DNA from: Bacteroides faecium
Lineage (GTDB): Bacteria > Bacteroidota > Bacteroidia > Bacteroidales > Bacteroidaceae
Direction: 5' to 3'
Assembly (NCBI RefSeq): GCF_012113595.1
Contig: NZ_CP050831.1
Span: 1,922,001 to 1,986,000 of the forward strand
Length of the DNA stretch: 64,000 nt
A model generated the notes under the pieces. That model worked only from the letters and a program-made list of their open reading frames with translations. It searched no databases and was not told the DNA's origin. Below are positions 16,214 to 24,540 of this stretch, piece by piece; position 1 is the first letter of the stretch; each line of letters starts with the position of its first letter. The translations under genes were made by a program, and so were the position numbers.

Positions 16214-16902
16214 GATTTGTATTCCTTTTCGGCCGCCCTTTGGTTTCTTTCGTATCTCGATAATGCCTGTGCGTAGCAATTATTTGTAGAGGGCCCTATT
16301 CTACAGTTAATAATGTCATTATCATAATCCGCTTTTGCCTGTGCATACGCTGCTTGTCTTTTTGCTTCACAGCTATTAGCATCTCCGCCTTCAGTGCGTG
16401 TTTTTATGAGTGTTTTACCTGTAGATTCATGGCTCTCAGCATACTGTCTGAATAGAGATATACGTTCATCTTCGCTTAGTCTGGAGAATCCAGTATATAG
16501 AAGCAAGTTTTCCTTAGCTTCATTCATCTGTTGAAATTCTTGTTCTAAATTCGCTTTTTTGATAAACTCTTCCATGTAATCATCATCATTCAGTTTTTCC
16601 ATAAGTTTGCCATACTCTTCTTCACTCAGTGTTGAAGTATAAGCCTGAAATTTGTCAGATAAGAGTTTACTATTCTTTTCAAACTCCCAAAATTCATCAG
16701 AAATAGCAATAGAGTCAATAAGTAAATTCGCATTATTTATTGTGTCTGATGAAAGTGCGGATTTTTTTGGTATTCTGTTTCCTTTTATTTGTAGTTCGTC
16801 AGAACAATATTCGTCCGTGCTGCAGCTATAAATAACAAAGATTGTTGCTAATCCACAGGCAAGTGCCATTGCATAATACAAAAAATGTCTTTTCTTTCTC
16901 AT
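16195..16902 (-). CDS. Lipoprotein with Cys-spaced C-terminal helices, family A member 1
   Basis: A 235-residue lipoprotein (signal ending TIFVIYSCS). No known domain is recognised. The middle (about residues 85-120: YTSTLSEEEYGKLMEKLNDDDYMEEFIKKANL) is clearly shared with the protein at 17382-18038. The C-terminus is rich in Ala/Tyr/Arg and holds four Cys in the pattern C-x22-C-x8-C-x22-C, which suggests a disulfide-pinned helical hairpin. Its stop overlaps the start of a small membrane protein gene. It is divergent from its paralogue. Confidence 0.7.
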   Translation of the reverse strand: MRKKRHFLYYAMALACGLATIFVIYSCSTDEYCSDELQIKGNRIPKKSALSSDTINNANLLIDSIAISDEFWEFEKNSKLLSDKFQAYTSTLSEEEYGKLMEKLNDDDYMEEFIKKANLEQEFQQMNEAKENLLLYTGFSRLSEDERISLFRQYAESHESTGKTLIKTRTEGGDANSCEAKRQAAYAQAKADYDNDIINCRIGPSTNNCYAQALSRYERNQRAAEKEYKSCIQRN

Positions 16903-17014
16903 GATTATAAGTGTTTGGTTAGATTTAGAGTGTAAAGTAACGAAAAAAAATATTCTAAGGATGATTTTTAAGGAAAAAAATAAGGACGTATTTAGCTTTG
17001 ATACATATTACAGT

Positions 17015-17253
17015 GTTACAATATTGTATTAAATTAAGAGATAGAAAGCTGTGAGAATCTTTTCTGGATTGGTTTAGCGACTTTATGAGTGTAACATTTA
17101 TAAGAATAGAAGTAGACCTATTCTGAAAAGGATAAATTCATTTTTCCAAAGAACATGAAATCCATTTTATATTGTTACAATATTGGAGAAAGATGAAAAA
17201 ATATTGTGCTAGAATCCTTTCTGGGCTTTTGTAAAGCTTGAATGAGTGTAACA
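17015..17253. repeat. Imperfect 80-bp direct repeat in a divergent control region
   Basis: Copies at 17015-17096 and 17174-17253. Both begin GTTACAATATTG, share GTG..GAATC(C/T)TTTCTGG and end ATGAGTGTAACA. Each copy is thus bounded by GTTACA and its complement TGTAAC. The repeat lies in the 479-base gap between the two divergent lipoprotein genes, which otherwise holds no gene. It may bind a common regulator or be left from the duplication that made the paralogues. Confidence 0.65.
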
Positions 17254-17281
17254 CTCTCTTGTATTGTGTAAAAATAGCTCA

Positions 17282-17289
17282 TACATTTG
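17282..17289 (+). promoter_or_regulatory. -7 element TACATTTG for the 17382 lipoprotein gene
   Basis: Perfect TAnnTTTG match. The -33 region has TATTGTG rather than TTTG. Predicted leader is about 88 bases. Confidence 0.4.
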
Positions 17290-17381
17290 CAATAAAATAA
17301 TACAGACAATGTATCTGTTGTGTGATATTCATGTATGCTATTTGAATAACTATTAATAAATTAAATCTAATAAAAAAGAGT

Positions 17382-18038
17382 ATGAATTTGAATTTTAAAA
17401 AAAAGGTTTTGTGCTTTGGTGCTATTATTTTTATCGCCGGCATGAGTGTGGTTATTTCTAGTTGTAGTTCTGATGAAGATGGCTCTGATAACAGAACTAA
17501 AAATGCACTAATGGATTCTGTTGCAGAGTCTGATGAATTTATTGATTTTGTGGATATGAGTGAAGTCTTGTCCAAAAAGACATTATCTTATACCTCTACT
17601 TTATCTCAAGAAGAGTTTGACGAGCTTGTGTATAATTTGAATAATGATGATTATATGGAAGAATTTGTGACTAAAGCTAATATTAAGAATGAGATATCAG
17701 CAATCACAAAAGCAAAGGAAAAACTTTTAAATAATACAGATTTTTTAAATTTGAATGAAACGGAGCGGACTAAGCTTTTTTTAGAAACTGCGAAGCGAAA
17801 TTCTTCAATTATGTTGAAAACTCGTTCGGAAATGACTTCTAATGAGTGTGACCAACGAAGAGCTCAAGACTACTCATGGGCTAGAGCTCAAGCAGATATC
17901 GCTCTGATAGGTTGTACATGCTTATGGGAGATACCAATTGCAGCCTGCGCATGTTATGCGCTTGCTATGGCCAATTATGCAAACGATATAAGACTTGCGG
18001 ATAGAGCTTATGAGGATTGCATGAGAAGTATTCACTAG
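17382..18038 (+). CDS. Lipoprotein with Cys-spaced C-terminal helices, family A member 2
   Basis: A 218-residue lipoprotein (signal ending VVISSCSSD). It shares the YTSTLSQEEFDELVYNLNNDDYMEEFVTKANI block with the divergent lipoprotein at 16195-16902, but the rest has drifted. The C-terminus (from about residue 160) has Cys at both ends and two CxC pairs (CTC and CAC) flanking a hydrophobic turn, WEIPIAA, again fitting a disulfide-closed helical hairpin. No family is recognised. It is followed after 21 bases by a small membrane protein gene, which repeats the lipoprotein-plus-membrane-protein arrangement of the divergent side. Confidence 0.7.
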   Translation: MNLNFKKKVLCFGAIIFIAGMSVVISSCSSDEDGSDNRTKNALMDSVAESDEFIDFVDMSEVLSKKTLSYTSTLSQEEFDELVYNLNNDDYMEEFVTKANIKNEISAITKAKEKLLNNTDFLNLNETERTKLFLETAKRNSSIMLKTRSEMTSNECDQRRAQDYSWARAQADIALIGCTCLWEIPIAACACYALAMANYANDIRLADRAYEDCMRSIH

Positions 18039-18059
18039 AATTAGATACAGACTAAACAA

Positions 18060-18314
18060 ATGAAACGTTATTATATTGCGTTATGTCTTTTATGTTTGTT
18101 TGACATAATAATCATTGCAGTAGATATCTTCTATCGAATAGATACTCTGTATTCTTCTTTAGGCAGTATATTAGTATGGGCAATGTTACTGTTTATATTG
18201 GCGAAAATAAACTTGAATAAAGAAAAAAAAAGTATCTGGATTTATTTGTCAATGTTTTGTATAGTTCTGGTGATATTGATGATTATTTATAGAATGATAA
18301 ATAATTTAATGTAA
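18060..18314 (+). CDS. Small three-helix membrane protein of unknown role
   Basis: An 84-residue protein made almost wholly of three hydrophobic helices (about residues 4-24, 32-50, 58-80). No family is recognised. It lies 21 bases after the lipoprotein gene at 17382 and is the positional counterpart of the 100-residue membrane protein at 15911-16213. It could be a partner or immunity-like protein for the lipoprotein, but nothing proves it. Confidence 0.6.
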   Translation: MKRYYIALCLLCLFDIIIIAVDIFYRIDTLYSSLGSILVWAMLLFILAKINLNKEKKSIWIYLSMFCIVLVILMIIYRMINNLM

Positions 18315-18429
18315 GAAAAATTCCGAAGTTGGATTTATCTCTCTCTTCTATAAGTATCTACTGATAGATGAATTTGACTTTGGAATATTGCAAATATCTA
18401 AATCATACAATTTGTAAGGATGGAGTAAA

Positions 18430-20016
18430 ATGATAAGAACATCTCATTATCTGTTTGCTGCATTGTGTTTAGGCAGTCTTTTTGTCTATTCACGACAATT
18501 TACGGACTCGTACATTGTTCCTAAATGGTGCTTTGTTGTGTTTATATTATTAGTAATATTAGTATATGAAGCTGTAAATATATTATTTGGCAGGCAGAAT
18601 AAGCAGAAAGATATAGGGAACTCAGTATATGGTTTTATCATTGTTACTGCTTGCTTTTTGCAAGCAATATTCGGGGTTGTTCAGTTTTTCGGTTTCTTTC
18701 AGGCATCTACTGCTTTCAGAGTTACAGGAAGTTTTGACAATCCTGCAGGTTTTGCGGCATGTCTCTGTGCAGGCTTCCCTTTTGTCGGATTCTTATTGTC
18801 GGATAATAATAAATATATCAGGTATGGAGGATGGATGGCAGGATTCGTAATTGCGGTAGCTGTGATTCTGTCGCAATCAAGAGCTGGCATTATGAGTATT
18901 GCCTTTATCTGTTTTATTCTTTTGAATATGAAGTTCTTTCATAAAAGATGGATGAAGTATCTCTCTTTAGTCTGTTTCGTCTTATTATTGTCAGGATGTT
19001 ACTGGATGAAAAAAGATTCCGCTGATGGCAGGTTACTTATTTGGCGATGCAGTGTAAATATGGTAAAAGATGCACCGTGGTTGGGACATGGAATAGGTAG
19101 TTTTGAGGCTCGCTATATGGATTATCAAGCAGATTATTTCCGACAACATGGGCAGAATCGTTATTCCATGTTAGCTGATAATGTGAAACATCCTTTTAAT
19201 GAATATTTGGGAATTCTCCTGAATTTTGGATTTGTCGGCTTGTTAGTGATGCTTGCAATGATAACTTTGATAATGTACTGCTATAAAAAATATCCTTGCC
19301 TGGAGAAACGAATAGCTCTTTATTCCCTTATTTCAATAGGTCTATTTTCATTCTTCTCCTATCCGTTCACTTATCCTTTTACGTGGATTGTTATGCTCTT
19401 GTGCATCGTCATTCTTACAAGGGAATATGTTGCTATGATTTTTGCTCGTCCAATGATAAAGAATACTATATGTGTTTTCGTTCTTTTTTGTTCACTTGGA
19501 GGAATTTACAAATTAGTGGAACGCGTAATGGCGGAAAAAGAATGGGGCAAGACGTCCGGACTTGCACTTTGCGGAGCGTCCGGCAAGACTCTTTCGGACT
19601 ATAAAGAGTTAGAGAAGAAATTTGAAGATAATCCTTATTTTCTTTATAACTATGCAGCCATACTTTTGGAAAATAAGCAATATGAAGAGAGCTTGAGAAT
19701 AGCATTGCAATGCCGTAAGTATTGGGCGGACTATGATTTGGAACTTATAATCGGTGAAAACTATCAGGAATTGGATGAACATGGGCTGGCGGAGAAGTAT
19801 TATAATAATGCATCTATGATGTGCCCTTCCCGTTTCATGCCTTTTTATAAGTTATTTCATTTATATAAGGATGTGGGTAGCCGGGAACATATGCTTGATA
19901 CTGCCGGAGCGATTATAGATAAACCTATGAAAATTAAAACCTCAGCTATCAGGATGATGAAAAGGGAAATGAAAAGAGAACAAACGAGGTTGTTGGCAGA
20001 AGAGAATTTTGAATGA
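18430..20016 (+). CDS. O-antigen ligase/polymerase-like (Wzy_C) membrane protein with TPR tail
   Basis: A 528-residue protein with about eleven hydrophobic helices up to residue 355. The Wzy_C-type signature lies around residues 205-270, with WLGHGIGSFEARYMDYQADYF and VKHPFNEYLGILLNFG. A soluble C-terminus (about 385-520) looks like TPR helices (NPYFLYNYAAILLENKQYEESLRIALQC). The family transfers or polymerises glycans, or glycosylates surface proteins, at the outer face of the inner membrane. It was originally 33 bases upstream of the transglutaminase-like gene; the IS4 insertion now separates them. Confidence 0.8.
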   Translation: MIRTSHYLFAALCLGSLFVYSRQFTDSYIVPKWCFVVFILLVILVYEAVNILFGRQNKQKDIGNSVYGFIIVTACFLQAIFGVVQFFGFFQASTAFRVTGSFDNPAGFAACLCAGFPFVGFLLSDNNKYIRYGGWMAGFVIAVAVILSQSRAGIMSIAFICFILLNMKFFHKRWMKYLSLVCFVLLLSGCYWMKKDSADGRLLIWRCSVNMVKDAPWLGHGIGSFEARYMDYQADYFRQHGQNRYSMLADNVKHPFNEYLGILLNFGFVGLLVMLAMITLIMYCYKKYPCLEKRIALYSLISIGLFSFFSYPFTYPFTWIVMLLCIVILTREYVAMIFARPMIKNTICVFVLFCSLGGIYKLVERVMAEKEWGKTSGLALCGASGKTLSDYKELEKKFEDNPYFLYNYAAILLENKQYEESLRIALQCRKYWADYDLELIIGENYQELDEHGLAEKYYNNASMMCPSRFMPFYKLFHLYKDVGSREHMLDTAGAIIDKPMKIKTSAIRMMKREMKREQTRLLAEENFE

Positions 20017-20022
20017 CTAAAG

Positions 20023-20031
20023 AAATCATAT
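20023..20031. repeat. IS4 target duplication, left copy
   Basis: AAATCATAT, identical to 21348-21356, directly abuts both ends of the element. Confidence 0.8.
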
Positions 20032-21347
20032 CATTAGTGTCCACTAAAAAATCGCAATAGTTCTTTGAAATATTTGAAATATAGTTAGTTACAAAGGATT
20101 CCTGAGAGAACGGATTTGAAATTGTAGATTTGCATCATATTAAATATGATAGCAGATGCATCAAGATAAATACGTTTTCTCACAGTTGGTATCATTCCTT
20201 GACCGAAGTAAATTTAATCGCATCGTTACTAAGTATGATGGAGACAAATATGTGAAGTACTTCACATGCTGGAATCAACTACTAGCTTTGATGTTCGGGC
20301 AACTCTCAAACAGAGAAAGTCTACGCGACCTTATTATCGCTTTGGAAGCCCATCAAGGGAAAACATACCATTTAGGTCTTGGAAAAAATGTAACCAGAAG
20401 CAATTTATCCAAAGCCAATCAAAATAGAGACTACCGTATCTTTGAATCTTTTGCTTATTACATGGTTGAACAGGCACAAAAGAAACTCAAAACTAGTATC
20501 TTTAATCTCGGTAGTAATGTTTATGCTTTCGATTCTACAACCATTGACTTGTGTTTGGTTGTATTTTGGTGGGCAAAGTTCCGAAAGAAAAAAGGAGGTA
20601 TTAAAATACATACACTATATGATATAGAAACTCAAATACCTGCATTCTTCCATATAACTACAGCTTCGGTTCACGATAGCAAAGCTATGAGTGAAATTCC
20701 TTATGAGACAGGTGCTTACTACATCTTTGACCGTGGTTATAACTGTTTTAAGAGTCTTTTCAAAATAGAAACCTTAGAGTCCTATTTCGTTGTAAGAGCA
20801 AAATCAAACTTACAGTTCAAAGCTATAAATTGGAAACGCCGTTTACCCAGAAATATACTTTCTGATGCAATTGGCGAACTCACTATTTATAAAAGCTCCA
20901 AGGATTATCCTTCTCACATACGAAAGGTTTGTTTTTGGGATGAAGAGCAAAAACGTAAGTTTACGTTCCTTACCAATGCTATGGATTTATCTCCGCTACA
21001 AATTGCAGAACTTTATAAAAACAGGTGGCAGATTGAGCTTTTCTTTAAATGGCTTAAGCAACATCTGAAAATAAAGAAGTTCTGGGGCAATACAGAGAAT
21101 GCTGTAAGAATACAAATATACTCTGCAATCATTGCCTATTGCCTTGTAGCAATTATTCAGCATGACATGGAAATTGATAGAACAACTTATGAGATTCTTC
21201 AAATCCTGAGCATATCGCTAACTGATAAAACTAGACTTAGAGACCTCTTTAACAAAACTAATTTCAATAATGACAAAGAACGATGCGGTTTTAGTGAACC
21301 AAGTTTATTTAAATTTTAACCGTCCGCTTTTTTAGTGGACAGCAATG
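20032..21347 (+). mobile_element. IS4-family insertion sequence, 1316 bp
   Basis: Ends are 20-bp inverted repeats, CATT-n2-TGTCCACTAAAAAA, with two mismatches, flanked by a perfect 9-bp duplication AAATCATAT. It carries one intact transposase. It sits between the O-antigen-ligase-like gene and the transglutaminase-like gene, which would otherwise be 33 bases apart in one operon. Confidence 0.88.
20156..21319 (+). CDS. IS4-family transposase
   Basis: A 387-residue DDE transposase. Catalytic residues: Asp in VYAFDSTTIDL, Asp in YYIFDRGYNCF, and the family Y-(2)-R-(3)-E-(6)-K signature as YKNRWQIELFFKWLKQ. The N-terminal DUF4372-like stretch (FSQLVSFLDRSKFNRIVTKYDGDKYVKYFTCWNQLLALMFGQLS) is typical of Bacteroidetes IS4 elements. 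No frameshift is seen. Confidence 0.95.
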   Translation: MHQDKYVFSQLVSFLDRSKFNRIVTKYDGDKYVKYFTCWNQLLALMFGQLSNRESLRDLIIALEAHQGKTYHLGLGKNVTRSNLSKANQNRDYRIFESFAYYMVEQAQKKLKTSIFNLGSNVYAFDSTTIDLCLVVFWWAKFRKKKGGIKIHTLYDIETQIPAFFHITTASVHDSKAMSEIPYETGAYYIFDRGYNCFKSLFKIETLESYFVVRAKSNLQFKAINWKRRLPRNILSDAIGELTIYKSSKDYPSHIRKVCFWDEEQKRKFTFLTNAMDLSPLQIAELYKNRWQIELFFKWLKQHLKIKKFWGNTENAVRIQIYSAIIAYCLVAIIQHDMEIDRTTYEILQILSISLTDKTRLRDLFNKTNFNNDKERCGFSEPSLFKF

Positions 21348-21356
21348 AAATCATAT
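21348..21356. repeat. IS4 target duplication, right copy
   Basis: AAATCATAT, identical to 20023-20031. An ATG at 21345-21347 made by the element end is in frame with the next gene but is unlikely to be its native start. Confidence 0.8.
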
Positions 21357-21374
21357 TATAAAATAGAATTGAAT

Positions 21375-23330
21375 ATGACAAAGAAGAGCCTTGTTATTAC
21401 TTTTTTTCTGTTTCTATTGTCAGGCTGTGCAAGTGAAGTTGATAAACGTGTTGATACTGTCTTGTCAATCTCCGGGTCGAACAGGACTGAGTTGGAAACT
21501 GTTTTGAAGCATTATAAGCATGAACCTCAAAAATTGAAAGCCGCAAAGTTCTTGATTGCGAATATGCGATATCACCATTCGTATTATTCCGTAAGGAATC
21601 CACGGCAACATCCGTTGTTAGACTCATTGACAAGAGCCGCGGACTCTCTTTTCTATTATTCAGTGTATATGGCTACTGATAGTTTTCATAATGGGAATAT
21701 ACAAAAATTGATAGATAGTGTTCGCATTGGATTCAGAGAACAAAATGATGTCAGAGTTTCGGAGCAATCTGTCAAAACATTCTGGAAAGAAGATTATGAT
21801 TTTAATTGGATTACAGCCAAGCAATTAATCAATCATATAGATCATGTTTTTGAGTGGAAGAGGCAGATGAATAGTATACGACAGTTGCCTACGGAGGATT
21901 TTTATGAATATGTTCTTCCTTATCGAAGTATTCCCGATAACTCATTAACTGATTTTTCGGATATATATTTTGCTTTTATGGATAAATATTTGAAGGATAT
22001 TGATAAAGATTCCGTGCAAAATGTGGTTCAGCGATATAATTTCGTAATAAATCAGTTATGTAAATTTTTTCCTTTATATCCTTATAAAGAAGAAATAGGT
22101 TATCAGGAACTGTTTTTTTATGGCTTTCATGACTGCATCCCGATTGCAAGTTATGGTGTGTCTATATTGAGGGCTTGTGGTATACCTGCTGCTGTGGAGT
22201 TTAATGCATGTTATAAACAGTTTCAAGGAAGGCATTATCATGGAGTAGTATTGGATAAAAATGGAAATTGGCTGGCGTTTAATCCGGAATCGTCAATACC
22301 GACCAGCGACAATAGTTCTTTTGATACGAAAGACATACTGAATATTTATCGTTTTATGTTTTCAGAACAAAAAGATACGCCTTTCTTTATGGAGAAGAAT
22401 GGTGAATATATCCCGGACATTTTTGATTCTCCATTTCTGAAAGACGTAACTTCTCATCTGTTGAAGACTGTTCCATTGATTCTTCCTTATCAGGAAACCG
22501 GCAATAATAATCTGGCATATCTTGCCGCTTTTAATAGTGGAGTGCCCTCTGGCATCATTCCCGTAACTTGGGGGAAAATAAACCGTACGAAACAGAATGT
22601 CACTTTCTTGTCCGTAATTCCAGATAGATACTATTTCCCTGTCTACTATTCACCATTTGGCAAGTCATTCTCTTTTGGAAAGCCTTTTTATCTCGACAAA
22701 GATGGGAAGATAATAAAATCTCATATAGAAGGAAAGGCTGACGATGTGACATTGCTTCGTAAGTTCCCTATGAAGCAAGGGTTGGTGGATAAGGCGGTAA
22801 AATTGATTGGAACGATAATTCAGGCGAGCAATGAACCCAGTTTTCAGCCCTGTGATACAGTTGGGATAATAGCGGATACACTGCAACCTTATTTTCAAGA
22901 TATAAAACTTGACATGAAAAAAGGACCTTATCAATATTACCAAGTAAAGACAACGAATGAATATCCTCATGCCGTCCTGTCGGAACTGGAATTTATTACT
23001 GATATTCGATATGGATATGAGAATGTCATTCCAGCATCTCCTTTGCCGATACTGTCATCTGGGGATACTTTATCAGAAGATAATACAGAAGTTCGGCTTA
23101 TGGATGAACCTTTGGAACGGATTAAGTGGAAGGCTGAATATGATGGTAATCCGCAAACATCTCCGGAGCCTTACCCGACTATACGTTTTATGTTGAAGAA
23201 ACCTCAGTTGGTCACAAAAGTACGAATGATGCCATTGAATGCTGACAATGGTATTATAGCGGGCAATCAATATGAGTTGTTCTGTTGGGATAATGGCGAA
23301 TGGAAGAAAATCCTGAGTCAACAGGCATAA
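21375..23330 (+). CDS. Transglutaminase-like lipoprotein, 3' end frameshifted
   Basis: The ATG at 21375 (MTKKSLVITFFLFLLSGCAS) gives a lipoprotein signal; an ATG 30 bases earlier comes from the IS4 end. About 651 residues. The core from about residue 240 is transglutaminase-like: HDCIPIASYGVSILRACGIPA (catalytic Cys), YHGVVLDKNGNWLAFNPES (catalytic His). The C-terminus resembles a discoidin-like (F5/8) carbohydrate-binding fold (IRFMLKKPQLVTKVRMMPLNADNGI). The reading frame stops at 23330, yet a second frame continues without a gap for 42 codons to 23454 and looks like the true end, so one base seems to have been gained at 23324-23325. The IS4 insertion separates it from its operon partner upstream. 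Confidence 0.78.
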   Translation: MTKKSLVITFFLFLLSGCASEVDKRVDTVLSISGSNRTELETVLKHYKHEPQKLKAAKFLIANMRYHHSYYSVRNPRQHPLLDSLTRAADSLFYYSVYMATDSFHNGNIQKLIDSVRIGFREQNDVRVSEQSVKTFWKEDYDFNWITAKQLINHIDHVFEWKRQMNSIRQLPTEDFYEYVLPYRSIPDNSLTDFSDIYFAFMDKYLKDIDKDSVQNVVQRYNFVINQLCKFFPLYPYKEEIGYQELFFYGFHDCIPIASYGVSILRACGIPAAVEFNACYKQFQGRHYHGVVLDKNGNWLAFNPESSIPTSDNSSFDTKDILNIYRFMFSEQKDTPFFMEKNGEYIPDIFDSPFLKDVTSHLLKTVPLILPYQETGNNNLAYLAAFNSGVPSGIIPVTWGKINRTKQNVTFLSVIPDRYYFPVYYSPFGKSFSFGKPFYLDKDGKIIKSHIEGKADDVTLLRKFPMKQGLVDKAVKLIGTIIQASNEPSFQPCDTVGIIADTLQPYFQDIKLDMKKGPYQYYQVKTTNEYPHAVLSELEFITDIRYGYENVIPASPLPILSSGDTLSEDNTEVRLMDEPLERIKWKAEYDGNPQTSPEPYPTIRFMLKKPQLVTKVRMMPLNADNGIIAGNQYELFCWDNGEWKKILSQQA

Positions 23331-23454
23331 CTATTTTGCGGTCAGTGTTCCGTTCGGTTCACTCTTATGGCTCAGGAATCTGACAGGGGGAAGAGAGGAA
23401 CTTCCATTCTATATAGATGATAACGGACAGCAGAGGTTTATTTATATGCAGTAA
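23326..23454 (+). pseudogene. Out-of-frame 3' tail of the transglutaminase-like gene
   Basis: Reads HNYFAVSVPFGSLLWLRNLTGG and goes on to end RFIYMQ-stop, protein-like sequence with no start codon of its own. It directly continues the upstream gene if one G at 23324-23325 is removed. Either a real frameshift mutation or an assembly error. Confidence 0.65.
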
Positions 23455-23586
23455 TAGTCAGAGGAAATTGATGAAAACCGTATGACATTTCTTTGTCTGA
23501 TAATTAAATATTTCCTATCTTTATAGAAAATATTCTTTTTAGGATTGTTTGACGGACATTGTTGATAATTGAAAAATGACACACTT

Positions 23587-24489
23587 ATGAAACACAAAGC
23601 GTATTTTCTTATTCTGGTAATATCTTTGATACTCACTTTTGCAGTTGCACCATTGCGTATGTTCCAACTTTTCGAGAATCCTCCACTTTATTTGGGCACA
23701 TTGATACGTGGAGTAATCTTTTGGGGAGTGACTGTTTATTTTCTTGCCAAATATAGTAGTATAGTGAAGCCATACAAAATTGTATTGTTGGTGTTACTGG
23801 CGGACTTACTACCGGATATTATTGTCAGGGTGTTTATGGGGCATTTCATTATCGCATTGCCTTCATTCCCTGATACTTTTTTACAGATAATAGTCGTTTT
23901 ATCAGGTTGGTGGTATGCCCGGCTCAATAACATAGGAAAGGTGACGCTGGCAATAGTAAATTTATTGGTCTGTACTGCTATATCTTCTTATGGCTTTGTC
24001 GTTTGGAATGAGTTGGACTTTGTTAAAGATAGCAGGTTTGATAAATTGGAAGTCGTTGAAATCTTAAAACAAGCAGATTCTTCTTTGCTGTCGGATAGTA
24101 TCACAACTTATTTTCAGAACAAAAACCTGATTGTTTATGTCGGCGGCGAAAACGATGAGGCAAATGAAATCGGATTGTCTTTCTTACAGAAAGTACAGGA
24201 TGAGTTTAAAGAAAATAAAGAGGTCGCTGTATTATCTCTGATTTGTCTTGACAAGCTTGAAGAACTGAATCAAAAAACTCAATTTTCAAAAGAGACAAAG
24301 TTCCCGATTGTTTACATTGATAAAGATAAGTCTTGTCTCGATAGCTCTGCTTTATATCAATGGTATGTGATAGATAGAAACGGAATAATTAGAGTTAGAG
24401 AAAAGGTACACTTTCTGGGAAATAATGATAACCGGAAAGAACAGAATGAATTACAGTTTCTAAAGAAACTCATGGCATGGCTAGACTAA
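23587..24489 (+). CDS. Four-helix membrane protein with thioredoxin-like soluble tail
   Basis: The ATG at 23587 (MKHKAYFLILVISLILTF) is preferred to that at 23569. A 300-residue protein with four hydrophobic helices in about residues 1-140. The soluble tail (about 150-300) has the beta-alpha rhythm of a thioredoxin/AhpC fold (NLIVYVGGENDEANEIGLSFLQKVQDEF, FPIVYIDKDKSCLDSSALYQWYVIDRNGIIRV) but lacks a CxxC pair, so a redox role is doubtful. No family is recognised. It lies between a transglutaminase-like lipoprotein and a DUF2059 protein. Confidence 0.65.
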   Translation: MKHKAYFLILVISLILTFAVAPLRMFQLFENPPLYLGTLIRGVIFWGVTVYFLAKYSSIVKPYKIVLLVLLADLLPDIIVRVFMGHFIIALPSFPDTFLQIIVVLSGWWYARLNNIGKVTLAIVNLLVCTAISSYGFVVWNELDFVKDSRFDKLEVVEILKQADSSLLSDSITTYFQNKNLIVYVGGENDEANEIGLSFLQKVQDEFKENKEVAVLSLICLDKLEELNQKTQFSKETKFPIVYIDKDKSCLDSSALYQWYVIDRNGIIRVREKVHFLGNNDNRKEQNELQFLKKLMAWLD

Positions 24490-24540
24490 GAATAGAAAAG
24501 ATGATAATATGTTTTATTTAATAAAGAAAATTCGATAATT

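Noticed and set aside
20032..21347. IS4 element ending at TGTCCACT without target duplication
   Set aside because: Extending each end to CATT gives longer inverted repeats and a perfect 9-bp duplication AAATCATAT on both sides, a better solution.
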